Shown here: positions 17,853 through 28,251 of the stretch, piece by piece
How positions within the stretch are numbered: position 1 is the first letter of the stretch
How the letters are laid out: the number at the start of each line of letters is the position of its first letter
NCBI RefSeq assembly: GCF_900496975.1
Contig: NZ_UFQC01000023.1
Location: 1-64,000, forward strand
Source: Achromobacter veterisilvae
GTDB lineage: Bacteria > Pseudomonadota > Gammaproteobacteria > Burkholderiales > Burkholderiaceae_B
Length of the DNA stretch: 64,000 nt
Reading direction: 5' to 3'
Made by a program: the position numbers and the translations under genes
Notes under the pieces: model-generated
Told to the model about the DNA's origin: nothing
The model's database searches: none
The model's input: only the letters and a program-made list of their open reading frames with translations

Positions 17853-19277
17853 ATGGGTGCCATCGACAAACTCGCGCCGTTCATCGACGCGCGCAGCGAG
17901 CGTTACGCGGACCTGAGCGACCGCATCTGGAGCCTGGCGGAATTGCGCTACGACGAGCACAGGTCCGCCGAACTGCACATCGCGATGCTGGAGGAAGCCG
18001 GCTTCCGCGTTACACGGGACGCCGCCGGCATCCCCACCGCGTTCGTGGCCGAGGCCGGCAGCGGCGGCCCGGTGATCGGCATCCTGGGGGAATACGACGC
18101 GCTGTCGGGCCTGAGCCAGGAAAGCGGCGCGTACGCCTGCCAGCCTTCGCCGGAAACCCCCAACGGCAATGGCCACGGCTGCGGCCACCATCTGCTGGGC
18201 ACGGCCGCGCATTTCGCGGCGGCGGCGGTGAAGGAGTTCCTGGAAGCCAACGGGCTGCCCGGCACCATCCGCTTCTACGGCTGTCCGGCGGAAGAGGGCG
18301 GTTCGGGCAAGACCTTCATGGCGCGGGCGGGGCTGTTCGACGACCTGGACGCGGCGCTGACCTGGCATCCCGCCTCGCACACGGGGATCTTCCACCAGTC
18401 GTCGCTGGCCAACATCCAGGCCTATTTCCGCTTCCGCGGCATCGCCGCGCATGCGGCCAATTCGCCGCACCTGGGCCGCAGCGCGCTGGACGCGGTCGAA
18501 CTGATGAACGTGGGCGTGAACTACCTGCGCGAACACATGGTGCCGGACGCCCGGGTGCATTACGCCGTGACCAACAGCGGCGGCATTTCTCCCAACGTGG
18601 TGCAGGCCCGCGCCGAGGTGCTGTACCTGGTGCGCGCGCCCATCAACGCCCAGGCGGCGGAACTGTACGAACGCGTGCAGAACGTGGCGCGCGGCGCGGC
18701 GCTGATGACCGGCTGCGAACTGGAGATCGTCTTCGACAAGGCCTGCTCGAACTACATCCCGAACCGCGTGCTCAACCAGGTCATGTATGCCAACATGCTG
18801 GCGCTGCAAGGGCCGTCGTACACGGACGGCGAGCAGCAGGCCGCGCGCCGCATGTGGGACGCGATTTCCGAAGACGACATCGACAACGCCGGCAAGAACC
18901 TGGGCGCGGTGCTGCGCAACCCCACGCCGCTGTTCCAGGGCGTGGCGCCGTACGATCCCGCCAAGGCCGAGATCACCTACGGGTCCACCGACGTCGGCGA
19001 CGTGAGCTGGGTCGCGCCCACCGCGCAGTGCTGGGGCGCCTGCTACGCCTACGGCACGCCGTTCCACTCCTGGCAGATGGTGGCGCAGGGCAAGATGTCG
19101 CTGGCGCACAAGGGCATGGTGCATGCGGCCAAGATCATCGCCGCGACGGCCGCCGATCTGTACACGCAGCCGCAGGCGCTGGCGCGCGCCAAGGAAGAAC
19201 TGATCGAAACGAGGCGCGGGCAGCCCTACGTCTGCCCGATTCCTGCCAACGTGCTGCCGTCTTTCATGAGAAAGTAG
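17853..19277 (+). CDS. M20-family amidohydrolase, AbgB-like
   Basis: 474 aa metallo-amidohydrolase of the M20D group. GEYDALSG, GHGCGHHLLG and CPAEEGGSGKTFM hold likely metal ligands and the catalytic Glu; the dimerisation domain is about 200-320. AbgB, with AbgA, hydrolyses p-aminobenzoyl-glutamate, but here there is no abgA or abgT, so the substrate may differ. It lies 66 bases after the Bug gene and probably shares its promoter. A tandem repeat starts just after the stop. Confidence 0.82.
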   Translation: MGAIDKLAPFIDARSERYADLSDRIWSLAELRYDEHRSAELHIAMLEEAGFRVTRDAAGIPTAFVAEAGSGGPVIGILGEYDALSGLSQESGAYACQPSPETPNGNGHGCGHHLLGTAAHFAAAAVKEFLEANGLPGTIRFYGCPAEEGGSGKTFMARAGLFDDLDAALTWHPASHTGIFHQSSLANIQAYFRFRGIAAHAANSPHLGRSALDAVELMNVGVNYLREHMVPDARVHYAVTNSGGISPNVVQARAEVLYLVRAPINAQAAELYERVQNVARGAALMTGCELEIVFDKACSNYIPNRVLNQVMYANMLALQGPSYTDGEQQAARRMWDAISEDDIDNAGKNLGAVLRNPTPLFQGVAPYDPAKAEITYGSTDVGDVSWVAPTAQCWGACYAYGTPFHSWQMVAQGKMSLAHKGMVHAAKIIAATAADLYTQPQALARAKEELIETRRGQPYVCPIPANVLPSFMRK

Positions 19278-19278
19278 A

Positions 19279-19457
19279 GGGCCCCCACGCCGCGCACGCT
19301 ACGCGCGCTTGCTGCCCCCCGAGGGGGCTGCGCCGCCTTAGGGCGGCCTGGCGGCGGCGCGGGCCCCCATGCCGCGCACGCTACGCGCGCTTGCTACCCC
19401 CGAAGGGGCTGCGCCGCCTTAGGGCGGCCTGGCGGCGGCGCGGGCCCCTACGCCACG
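19279..19457. repeat. family B repeat, tandem array
   Basis: Two near-identical units (19279-19360, 82 bp; 19361-19441, 81 bp) and a third broken after about 16 bases. Each begins GGGCCCCCAYGCCGCGCACG and contains hairpin-forming CCCCCCGAGGGGG and GCCGCCTTAGGGCGGC. An inverted relative lies at 24839-24925 and a degenerate one at 60004-60052. The array fills the gap between two convergent genes and abuts the stop codon of the M20 gene, which suggests a two-way transcription stop. Confidence 0.85.
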
Positions 19458-19462
19458 CGATT

Positions 19463-20137
19463 TCAGGCCGGCAGGGACGGCGCGTATTGCGCGTCCGAGG
19501 TGACCTTCGCGTGGAATTCCACTACCTTGCGCACCACCTTGACCGGATCGTCTTCGACGATGAATAGATCCAGGTCGTGCGCGCCGATCATGCCGTTGGC
19601 CAGCACCTGGCTGCCCAGCCAATCGACCAGGCCGTACCAGTATTCGCTGCCCACCAGTACGATGGGGGCGGGCGGGACTTTGCCCGTCTGGATGAGCGTC
19701 AACGCTTCGAAGAGTTCGTCCAGCGTGCCAAAACCGCCCGGCATCGCCACATAGGCGAAGCTGTGCATGAAAAATGTAGCCTTGCGGGAGAAAAAATACT
19801 CGAACGACAGGCTGATGGTTTGGTATTCGTTATTGTGCGCTTCGTGCGGCAGGCTGATGTTCAGCCCGATGCTGGTGCCTCCTGCCTCGAATGCGCCCTT
19901 GTTTGCTGCCTCCATGATGCCGGGGCCACCGCCTGCGATCACCGCGAAACCGGCGTCGGCCAGGGCGGCCGAGATCGCGACGGTGGTTTCATAGTGGGGG
20001 GAGTTCCGGCTGACTCGTGCACTGCCAAAGACGCTGACCGCGGGCCCGATATGCGCGAGCTCGTCTGCCGCCGTCCGTATCTCTGACATAATCAGCGGAA
20101 TTTGTTTGTTGGCGGGTGTTTCCGCAGTTATTGCCAT
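19463..20137 (-). CDS. LOG-family nucleotide phosphoribohydrolase (TIGR00730 type)
   Basis: 224 aa. GGGPGIMEAANKGA and PGGFGTLDE are the two defining motifs; the second binds the nucleotide phosphate and holds the catalytic Glu. LOG proteins release adenine or other bases from nucleoside 5'-monophosphates (cytokinin activation in plants; related bacterial members act on AMP or purine nucleotides). I chose ATG 20137 (AAAGGCAG upstream); ATG 20155 and 20089 are alternatives. It diverges from polA by only 16 bases, so the promoters must overlap coding sequence or the true start is the inner one. Confidence 0.85.
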   Translation of the reverse strand: MAITAETPANKQIPLIMSEIRTAADELAHIGPAVSVFGSARVSRNSPHYETTVAISAALADAGFAVIAGGGPGIMEAANKGAFEAGGTSIGLNISLPHEAHNNEYQTISLSFEYFFSRKATFFMHSFAYVAMPGGFGTLDELFEALTLIQTGKVPPAPIVLVGSEYWYGLVDWLGSQVLANGMIGAHDLDLFIVEDDPVKVVRKVVEFHAKVTSDAQYAPSLPA

Positions 20138-20153
20138 ATCTGCCTTTGTAACC

Positions 20154-22871
20154 ATGAAAAAAACCTTATTACTGGTCGACGGTTCAAGTTACTTGTACCG
20201 CGCTTTCCACGCTATGCCTGATTTGCGCAACGCGCAAGGCGAACCCACGGGGGCGCTCTATGGCGTGGTGAATATGTTGCGCAAGCTGGTATCTGACCAT
20301 AAGGCAGAGTATGCCGCATGTATTTTCGATGCCCGCGGCAAGACGTTCCGCGACGACATCTATCCGGAGTACAAGTCGCATCGCCCGCCCATGCCGGAAG
20401 ACCTGGCGGCGCAGATCGAGCCCATCCACCGCGCCGTGCGGGCGCTGGGCTGGCCGGTGCTGGCCATCGAAGGGGTGGAAGCCGACGACGTGATCGGCAC
20501 CCTGGCCAAGCGGGCCGCCGAACACGACGTGCACACCATCGTGTCCACCGGCGACAAGGACCTGGCGCAACTGGTCAACAGCCACGTCACCCTGGTCAAC
20601 ACCATGAGCGGCGAAGTGCTGGACGAAGCCGGCGTGGCCAGCAAGTTCGGCGTTCCGCCCGACCGCATCGTGGATTACCTGATGCTGGTGGGCGACACGG
20701 TGGACAACGTCCCGGGCGTGACCAAGGTGGGCCCGAAGACGGCCGCCAAATGGATCACGGAATTCGGCTCCATCGACAAGCTGGTCGAAGGCGCGGACGG
20801 GGTCAAGGGCGTGGCGGGCAACAACCTGCGCGACGCCATTCCGAAGTTTCCGCTTACGCGCCAGTTGCTGACCGTGAAATGCGACTGCGACCTGGCGGGC
20901 CACGTCGACAGTGTCGACGACCTGACGCCGCGCCCGCGCGACGACGCGGCGCTGACCGAAATCTATGAACACTATGGCTTTCGCACCTGGCTGCGCGAGC
21001 TGACCGGCGATGCCGAGCGCGTGCCCGCGGGCGACGCCCGCATCGCCCACGACGCGCCCGCCGCACCCACGGAACTGGACTACCGGATCATTTCGGATTG
21101 GGCCGGATTCGACGCCTGGATGGAGAAGCTGGAAGGGGCGTCCCTGGTGGCGCTGGACACCGAGACCACGTCGCTGGACCAGATGCAGGCCAGGCTTGTC
21201 GGCCTGTCGCTGGCGGTGGAGCCGGGCGTGGCCTGCTACATCCCGGTGGCGCACCGCGGCCCGGACGGCGCCACCCAGTTGCCCAAGGCCGAGGTGCTGG
21301 CGCGGCTGAAGCCGTGGCTGGAAGACGCCACGCGCGCCAAGTTGCTGCATCACGCCAAGTACGACGCCCACGTGCTCGCCAACGAAGGCATCAAGCTGGC
21401 GGGCATTGCCGAAGACACGATGCTGCAAGCCTATGTGCTGGAATCGCACCGCGGCGTGGGCCTGAACGACCTGGCCCAGCGCTATCTGGGCCGCAGCGGC
21501 GTGTCCTACGAGGATTTGTGCGGCAAGGGCGCCAAGCAGATCGGGTTCGATGAAGTCGCGGTCGACAAGGCCGGCCACTATGCCGCCGAAGACGCCGACT
21601 TCACCTTGCAGTTGCATCGGGTGCTGCGCCCGATGGTGGCGGCCGACGAAGGCCTGAACCGCATCTACCGGCTGGAAATACAGGTGTCGGCGGTGCTCAC
21701 CACCATCGAGCGCAACGGCGTGAAGGTCGATGCCGCCGAACTGGGCCGCCAGAGCCACAAGCTGGGCCAGGAAATGCTGCGGCTGGAGCAGAAGGCCTAT
21801 GAGCTGGCCGGGCAGCCTTTCAACCTGAATTCGCCCAAGCAATTGGGCGAGATCCTGTTCGACCGCATGCAGTTGCCGGTCGTGCGCAAGACCGCCGGCG
21901 GCGCGCCGTCCACCGACGAAGACGTGCTGACCAAGCTGGCGCAGGACTATCCGCTGCCGCAGGTGCTGCTGGAATACCGCGGCCTGTCCAAGCTGAAGTC
22001 CACCTATACGGACAAGCTGCCGCGCATGATCAATCCGGACACGGGGCGCGTGCACACGCGCTATTCCCAGGCGGCCGTGATCACCGGCCGCCTGGCCTCG
22101 TCCGATCCCAACCTGCAGAACATCCCGGTGCGCACCGAAGCCGGCCGCCGCGTGCGCGAGGCGTTCATCGCCGAGCAGGGCATGCTGCTGTCCGCCGACT
22201 ACTCGCAGATCGAGCTGCGCATCATGGCGCACGTGTCCGACGACGCCAACCTGCAACGCGCCTTCGCCGCGGGCGAGGACATCCACCGCGCCACGGCGTC
22301 GGAAGTGTTCGGCGTGCCGCTGGCGGACGTGTCCACGGAGCAGCGCCGCGCGGCCAAGGCCATCAACTTCGGCCTGATCTACGGCATGGGGGTGTTCGGC
22401 CTGGCGTCCAACCTGGGCATCACGCGCGACGCCGCGCAGGCCTATATCGACCGCTACTTCGCCCGCTATCCCGGCGTGGCGATGTACATGGAAGACACCC
22501 GCCGCCGGGCGCGCGAACAGGGCTATGTGGAAACCGTCTTCGGACGCCGCCTGCAACTGCCGGAGATCCGCGGCGCCTCCGGCCCGCGCCGGCAAGGGGC
22601 GGAGCGGGCGGCCATCAACGCGCCCATGCAGGGCACGGCGGCCGACCTGATCAAGATGGCCATGGTCGCGGTGCAGGATTGGCTGGAAGCCGAAAACCTC
22701 CAGACGCGCATGATCATGCAGGTGCACGATGAACTGGTGCTGGAAGCGCCGGACGCCGAACTGGATCTGGTCAAGGAAACGCTGCCGCGCCTGATGTGCA
22801 ATGTGGCGACCTTGCGCGTTCCGCTCGTGGCCGAAGTCGGCATGGGCAAGAACTGGGAGCAGGCCCACTAG
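20154..22871 (+). CDS. polA: DNA polymerase I
   Basis: 905 aa. Three domains: 5' nuclease (1-300, LLVDGSSYLYRAFHA, EADDVIGTLA), 3'-5' exonuclease (about 320-500, with the intact LDTETTSL motif, Asp335 and Glu337), and family A polymerase (about 520-905, with SADYSQIELRI, RRAAKAINFGLIYGMG and QVHDELVLEAP). The proofreading residues are intact. ATG 20154 begins MKKTLLLVDG; the in-frame ATG at 20106 would overlap the divergent LOG gene. Confidence 0.98.
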   Translation: MKKTLLLVDGSSYLYRAFHAMPDLRNAQGEPTGALYGVVNMLRKLVSDHKAEYAACIFDARGKTFRDDIYPEYKSHRPPMPEDLAAQIEPIHRAVRALGWPVLAIEGVEADDVIGTLAKRAAEHDVHTIVSTGDKDLAQLVNSHVTLVNTMSGEVLDEAGVASKFGVPPDRIVDYLMLVGDTVDNVPGVTKVGPKTAAKWITEFGSIDKLVEGADGVKGVAGNNLRDAIPKFPLTRQLLTVKCDCDLAGHVDSVDDLTPRPRDDAALTEIYEHYGFRTWLRELTGDAERVPAGDARIAHDAPAAPTELDYRIISDWAGFDAWMEKLEGASLVALDTETTSLDQMQARLVGLSLAVEPGVACYIPVAHRGPDGATQLPKAEVLARLKPWLEDATRAKLLHHAKYDAHVLANEGIKLAGIAEDTMLQAYVLESHRGVGLNDLAQRYLGRSGVSYEDLCGKGAKQIGFDEVAVDKAGHYAAEDADFTLQLHRVLRPMVAADEGLNRIYRLEIQVSAVLTTIERNGVKVDAAELGRQSHKLGQEMLRLEQKAYELAGQPFNLNSPKQLGEILFDRMQLPVVRKTAGGAPSTDEDVLTKLAQDYPLPQVLLEYRGLSKLKSTYTDKLPRMINPDTGRVHTRYSQAAVITGRLASSDPNLQNIPVRTEAGRRVREAFIAEQGMLLSADYSQIELRIMAHVSDDANLQRAFAAGEDIHRATASEVFGVPLADVSTEQRRAAKAINFGLIYGMGVFGLASNLGITRDAAQAYIDRYFARYPGVAMYMEDTRRRAREQGYVETVFGRRLQLPEIRGASGPRRQGAERAAINAPMQGTAADLIKMAMVAVQDWLEAENLQTRMIMQVHDELVLEAPDAELDLVKETLPRLMCNVATLRVPLVAEVGMGKNWEQAH

Positions 22872-22902
22872 GGCGGGCCGCCGCCGCGCGGGCGGAATCG
22901 AC

Positions 22903-22924
22903 GGGCCGCCTCCCGGGGCGGCCC
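22903..22924 (+). terminator. weak hairpin after polA
   Basis: GGGCCGCC and GGCGGCCC form an 8-bp stem with a 6-nt loop, followed by ATTTCC. The T tract is poor, so termination may be partial. Confidence 0.4.
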
Positions 22925-22953
22925 ATTTCCGGTTTTGGGATTGCAACAATATA

Positions 22954-23829
22954 ATGTTGCGCTTCCCCGCCTCTAAATACGTCCCCCAAATGTTGCTGCT
23001 CTGGGTTCTGCTTGCCACCGTCACCGGCGGGCTCATCGCCGTCCTTGTCGCCAGTTGGCTGGCCTACAAGGTCTTCGCGCAGTATCTGCACCACATGGTG
23101 AGCCTGTCGGTGGGGGTGCTGCTGTCGGTGGCCCTGCTGCACCTGCTGCCCGAGGCGTTCGAGACCGGCGTGGCCGACGCCCATGTGCTCTTCGGGCTGA
23201 TGCTGGCGTCCCTGATCGGTTTTTTCGTGCTGGAGAAGATCGCGCTGCTGCGGCACAGCCACCATCACGAGGGCGACGGCCACCATCACCACAAGGGGCA
23301 CGACCGCCACGAGGCGGGCCGGGGCGGCGTGCTGATCCTGGTCGGCAGTTCGCTGCACAATCTGTGCGACGGCGTGCTGGTGGCGGCGGCTTTCCTGACC
23401 GATCCGCTGCTGGGCGTGCTGACCGCCGCGTCCATCATCATCCATGAGGTGCCGCACAAGCTCGGCGACTTCGTCGTGCTGCTCAACGCCGGCCTGGCGC
23501 GCCGCCGCGCCTTCGCCCTGATCCTGTTCACCAGCTTGTGTTCAGCCGTGGGCGGCATAATAGGGTTCTTCGTGCTGCAGCAGGCGCAGGGCTGGGTGCC
23601 CTATATTCTGGTGGTTGCGGCCAGCAGCTTCCTCTATATCTCGGTGGCCGACCTGATGCCGCAGATGCACGAACGGGTATCCCTTGCCGACGCCGTCCCG
23701 CAGTTGCTGCTGGTCGGGGTGGGCGTGGCGCTGATCTACAGCGTGACCACGCTGATGCACCACGGGCACGACCATGATGCCGAAGCCGGCCATGGCGCGC
23801 CGCAGGCGGAGCACGTCCACCGGCATTAG
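22954..23829 (+). CDS. ZIP-family divalent metal transporter
   Basis: 291 aa inner-membrane protein with about eight segments. HMVSLSVGVLLSVALLHLLPEAF and LVGSSLHNLCDGVLVAAAF hold the conserved ZIP metal-path residues. A His-rich cytoplasmic loop (HSHHHEGDGHHHHKGHDRH) and a His-rich tail fit zinc binding. The start is doubtful: ATG 22954 overlaps a perfect TATAAT (22950-22955) and lacks a ribosome site. ATG 22990 is the next candidate and would still leave the first membrane segment. Confidence 0.88.
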   Translation: MLRFPASKYVPQMLLLWVLLATVTGGLIAVLVASWLAYKVFAQYLHHMVSLSVGVLLSVALLHLLPEAFETGVADAHVLFGLMLASLIGFFVLEKIALLRHSHHHEGDGHHHHKGHDRHEAGRGGVLILVGSSLHNLCDGVLVAAAFLTDPLLGVLTAASIIIHEVPHKLGDFVVLLNAGLARRRAFALILFTSLCSAVGGIIGFFVLQQAQGWVPYILVVAASSFLYISVADLMPQMHERVSLADAVPQLLLVGVGVALIYSVTTLMHHGHDHDAEAGHGAPQAEHVHRH

Positions 23830-23877
23830 GACGCTCCAGGGTATCCGGCCTTGTCGACCCCAACAGAGGAGTACTCC

Positions 23878-24666
23878 ATGAGTTTTTCCGCCGCAGCCGG
23901 CAACGTCGCGCCCACCGTGATCCACACGGACACCCAGGGACTGGTCCACGGGGACTTCAAACTGCCCGTGGCCGACGGTTCGATCGACGCCTACTACGCC
24001 GCGCCCGAAGGCAAGCGCGACCTGCCCATCGTGCTGGTGGTGCAGGAGATCTTCGGCGTGCACGAGCACATCAAGGACCTGTGCCGGCGGGTCGCCAAGG
24101 CCGGCTACCTGGCGGTGGCCGCGAACCTGTACGAACGCCAGGGCGACGCCTCGGCCTATACCGACATCCCCAAGCTCATTTCGGAACTGGTCAGCAAGGT
24201 GCCCGACGAACAGGTGTACTCCGACCTGGACGCCAGCGTGGCCTGGGCCGCCCGCAACGGCGGGGACGCCAAGCGCGTGGCGGTGACGGGATTCTGCTGG
24301 GGCGGGCGCCTGACCTGGATGTACGCGGCCCACAATCCGGACGTGAAGGCCGCCGTGGCCTGGTACGGCAAGCTCAGCGTGGGCCACGGCCCGCTGATCA
24401 AGCGCGTGGCCTTCGACGTGGTGAACGAACTTCACGGGCCGGTCCTGGGCCTGTACGGGGCCAAGGACGCCAGCATCCCGCTGGCCGACGTCGAGGCCAT
24501 GAAGGCCAAGCTGGCCGCCGGCAACGACAACGCCAGGCGGTCGGAGTTCGTGGTGTACCCGGAAGCCGACCACGCCTTCCTGGCGGACTACCGGGCCAGT
24601 TACAAGGCCGAGGCCGCGCAGGACGGCTGGAAGCGCATGCTGGAGTGGTTCAAGCGGTATCTGTAA
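23878..24666 (+). CDS. dienelactone hydrolase family protein
   Basis: 262 aa alpha/beta hydrolase. The nucleophile is Cys140 in GFCWGGR; Asp in GAKDASIP and His in EADHAF complete the Cys-Asp-His triad of dienelactone hydrolases. The N-terminal extension before the hydrolase core is characteristic of the larger, cytosolic members whose substrates are mostly unknown. ATG 23878 has GAGGAG. The cat genes are 12 kb away, so a link to chlorocatechol breakdown is not shown. Confidence 0.85.
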   Translation: MSFSAAAGNVAPTVIHTDTQGLVHGDFKLPVADGSIDAYYAAPEGKRDLPIVLVVQEIFGVHEHIKDLCRRVAKAGYLAVAANLYERQGDASAYTDIPKLISELVSKVPDEQVYSDLDASVAWAARNGGDAKRVAVTGFCWGGRLTWMYAAHNPDVKAAVAWYGKLSVGHGPLIKRVAFDVVNELHGPVLGLYGAKDASIPLADVEAMKAKLAAGNDNARRSEFVVYPEADHAFLADYRASYKAEAAQDGWKRMLEWFKRYL

Positions 24667-24676
24667 TGCTGCAATG

Positions 24677-24791
24677 CAGGTGTCTGACACCCGCGTAATA
24701 CAGGTGTCTGACACCCGCGTAATACAGGTGTCTGACACCCGTACGAGATGCCCGTACAGGCTGAAGGCGGTGTCCCCGGGTGTCAGACACC
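24677..24791. repeat. family A stem-loop repeat, copy 1, with two extra tandem half-units
   Basis: The 13-bp palindrome GGTGTCTGACACC occurs at 24679, 24703 and 24727 (24-bp spacing). The complementary GGTGTCAGACACC is at 24779, 52 bp after the third. The outer pair can form a 15-bp stem (GGTGTCTGACACCCG with CGGGTGTCAGACACC) around a 35-nt loop. It lies between convergent genes beside a family B repeat. Confidence 0.85.
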
Positions 24792-24838
24792 AGACTCGCA
24801 CGGCGCGAGGTATACAACGACGACCTCCGCAAAAATGG

Positions 24839-24925
24839 CCGGCCCGCCCGCCGGGCCGCCCCAAGGGCGGGCCAGCCCCCTCGGGGGGCAGCAAGCGCGC
24901 GCAGCGGGCGCAGCGTGGGGGCCCT
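24839..24925. repeat. family B repeat, single inverted copy
   Basis: Read on the minus strand this starts GGGCCCCCACGCTGCGCCCG and keeps the CCCCCCGAGGGGG hairpin and GGGCGGCCC of the array at 19279. It abuts the stop codon of the Na/Pi transporter gene, just as the array abuts the M20 stop. Confidence 0.8.
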
Positions 24926-26585
24926 AATTCCCCGCTTCGCGCAGGCGGCTGGGCAGCAGCTCTCCATGGCGCGCCAGCAGCGGATACGCCGCGGCGCCCA
25001 CCAGATGGGAGTTGATGCCCTTCATATCGCGCAGGATATCCAGATAAAGGGCGCCCACTTCGGCCGCATCGACCTCGCCGGCCTTGATCTTCTGCAGGTG
25101 CGTGTCGGCGGCGGTGGTTTCTATCGTGCGGAAGCGCGCCTTTTCGCCCGCCAGCGAGCGGGCCTGGCGCAGGTCGTCGTTGACGAACAGGGCGGCGGCC
25201 GTGCGCTGGTTGGCGATGAGCTGGCCCAGCGTGTCGTCCAGGCTGGCGCGCTGCTCGGGCGAGAAGACCCAGCCCTGCTTGCGCAGCTTGGCGACGTGGC
25301 CTAGCAGGCCGTGGTGGGCGATGTCGCCCGCATGGCCGATGTTGCTGATGAAGGCCAGGATGTCGTCCAGGCGCTGCAGGTCCTCGCGCGTCATGTTTTC
25401 CTGGTCCAGCGTGGCCAGGTAGGTCGTGATGGCGTTTTCCAGCTTGTCCAGGGCGCTGTCCAGTTGGCGCGCCTGCACCATGCGGTGGCGGTTGTCGCGC
25501 TTGAAGCCCGCGCGGGCATAGAGCAGCAGCGTCTGCAGCATGTCGGCCATGCGCAGGCCTTCCCGGGCGGCGTTGCCCAGGGCCACGGCCGGCACGTCAT
25601 GGGCCCATTCGTCCAGGTACTGGGGGCGGGACGGGTCGTTCGGGTCGGCGCGCTTGGGCAGCCAGCGGGTGAGCAGGGCGGCGTAGGGCGTCAGCAGCGG
25701 CAGGAACACCAGGGCGATGACCGCGTTGAACAGGGTGTGGAAGTTGGCCACGGCGCGGGCCGGGTCGTTCGCCAGCTCGCTCATCAGAGGCTGGAGGTAG
25801 GGCAACAGTATCAGGCCGGCCAGCACGCCGATCACCCGGGTGAGCAGGTTGCCCAGGGGCAGGCGGCGCGCGGCGGGGTCGTCCCCGGTCACGCCTTCTA
25901 TCATGGGGTTGATGGCGGTGCCCAGGTTGGCGCCCAGCACCAGCGCGAACGCCACGTGCGGCGCCACCATGTGGTGGCTGGCCAAGGACATCACCAGCAC
26001 GACCACGGCCACGCTGGAGTGCGCCGCCCAGGTGAAGGCGGCCGACAGCAGCACGGCGGCCACCGGCTGGGTCGACAGGGCGTCCAGGATCATGCCCAGC
26101 ATGGGCGCGGTCTGGAACGGCTGGAACAGTTCGACCAACTGGTGCAGCGACAGCAGCAGCAGCCCCAGCCCGATGAAGACGCGGCCCAGGTCGCGCGTGC
26201 GCCCCGGCGGGTAGCGGCGGAACATCCAGACGCCCGCCAGGATCAGGATCGGGGCGAGCGAGGTCAGGTCGAAGGACAGCAACTGGACGATGAGCGTGGT
26301 GCCCACGTTGGCGCCCAGCATGGCCGACAGCGCCGGCACCAGGCCGACGACCCCGCCGGCCGCGAAGCCGGTGATCATCAGGCCCGTGGCGGTGCTGCTC
26401 TGCAGCGCGGCGGTGATGCCCAGGCCGGCCGCGAAGGCCCGCAAGCGGGTGCCCAGCGCCCTGCCCAACGCGGCGCCCAGCGCGGCGCCGAAGGCGCGTT
26501 GCACGCCTGTCTGGACCATGTGCACGCCCCACAGCAGGAGGGCGACGTAGCCGGCGAAGTCAAGCAGGGTGATAAGTCCGGACAT
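24924..26585 (-). CDS. Na/Pi cotransporter family protein with PhoU-like domain
   Basis: 553 aa. The N-terminal half (1-310) has about eight membrane segments with the two QSS-type repeats (TAALQSSTATGLM and WAAHSSVAVVVLV) of the NptA/YjbB family. The C-terminal half (about 340-540) is helical and PhoU-like, with no membrane segments. Such proteins move phosphate with sodium, usually outward in bacteria. It diverges from sdaA. Confidence 0.88.
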   Translation of the reverse strand: MSGLITLLDFAGYVALLLWGVHMVQTGVQRAFGAALGAALGRALGTRLRAFAAGLGITAALQSSTATGLMITGFAAGGVVGLVPALSAMLGANVGTTLIVQLLSFDLTSLAPILILAGVWMFRRYPPGRTRDLGRVFIGLGLLLLSLHQLVELFQPFQTAPMLGMILDALSTQPVAAVLLSAAFTWAAHSSVAVVVLVMSLASHHMVAPHVAFALVLGANLGTAINPMIEGVTGDDPAARRLPLGNLLTRVIGVLAGLILLPYLQPLMSELANDPARAVANFHTLFNAVIALVFLPLLTPYAALLTRWLPKRADPNDPSRPQYLDEWAHDVPAVALGNAAREGLRMADMLQTLLLYARAGFKRDNRHRMVQARQLDSALDKLENAITTYLATLDQENMTREDLQRLDDILAFISNIGHAGDIAHHGLLGHVAKLRKQGWVFSPEQRASLDDTLGQLIANQRTAAALFVNDDLRQARSLAGEKARFRTIETTAADTHLQKIKAGEVDAAEVGALYLDILRDMKGINSHLVGAAAYPLLARHGELLPSRLREAGN

Positions 26586-26642
26586 CCGTTTCCATTCTTT
26601 TTATGACAAGAAATAATTCTGTAATGATCGCATGCGCGGCCA

Positions 26643-26660
26643 GGACAGGGAAACCTGTCC
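26643..26660. repeat. short perfect inverted repeat
   Basis: GGACAGGGAAACCTGTCC: 7-bp arms and a GAAA tetraloop, between the divergent Na/Pi transporter and sdaA genes. It could be a hairpin in the sdaA leader or a regulator site. Only one copy was seen. Confidence 0.45.
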
Positions 26661-26755
26661 CCACAATACAGCATACGCCCGCCGGGGCTTTACTGCGCGC
26701 GGCATGGGCAGCGCGTATCATTGCCTGACCAACCTTAGAAGCACTGGAGTTTTGC

Positions 26756-28147
<1,392 letters not shown>

Positions 28148-28160
28148 TTCCGTTGGGGGG

Positions 28161-28225
28161 GGTGTCTGACACCCCTTGGAATGGCGGCGCGATCTGGAGT
28201 CCGTTTCCCGCGGGTGTCAGACACC
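28161..28225. repeat. family A stem-loop repeat, copy 2
   Basis: GGTGTCTGACACC (28161-28173) and GGTGTCAGACACC (28213-28225) lie exactly 52 bp apart and can form a 14-bp stem. The interior differs from copies 1 and 3, but the arms and length are kept. Located between the convergent sdaA and htpX genes. Confidence 0.85.
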
Positions 28226-28251
28226 AAACGAGGCGGGAAGCCGGGCGCAGC

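Noticed and set aside
24677-24740. Three 24-bp direct repeats as a CRISPR array
   Set aside because: The units are contiguous with no variable spacers, the repeat is a palindrome shared with other intergenic sites, and no cas genes are present.
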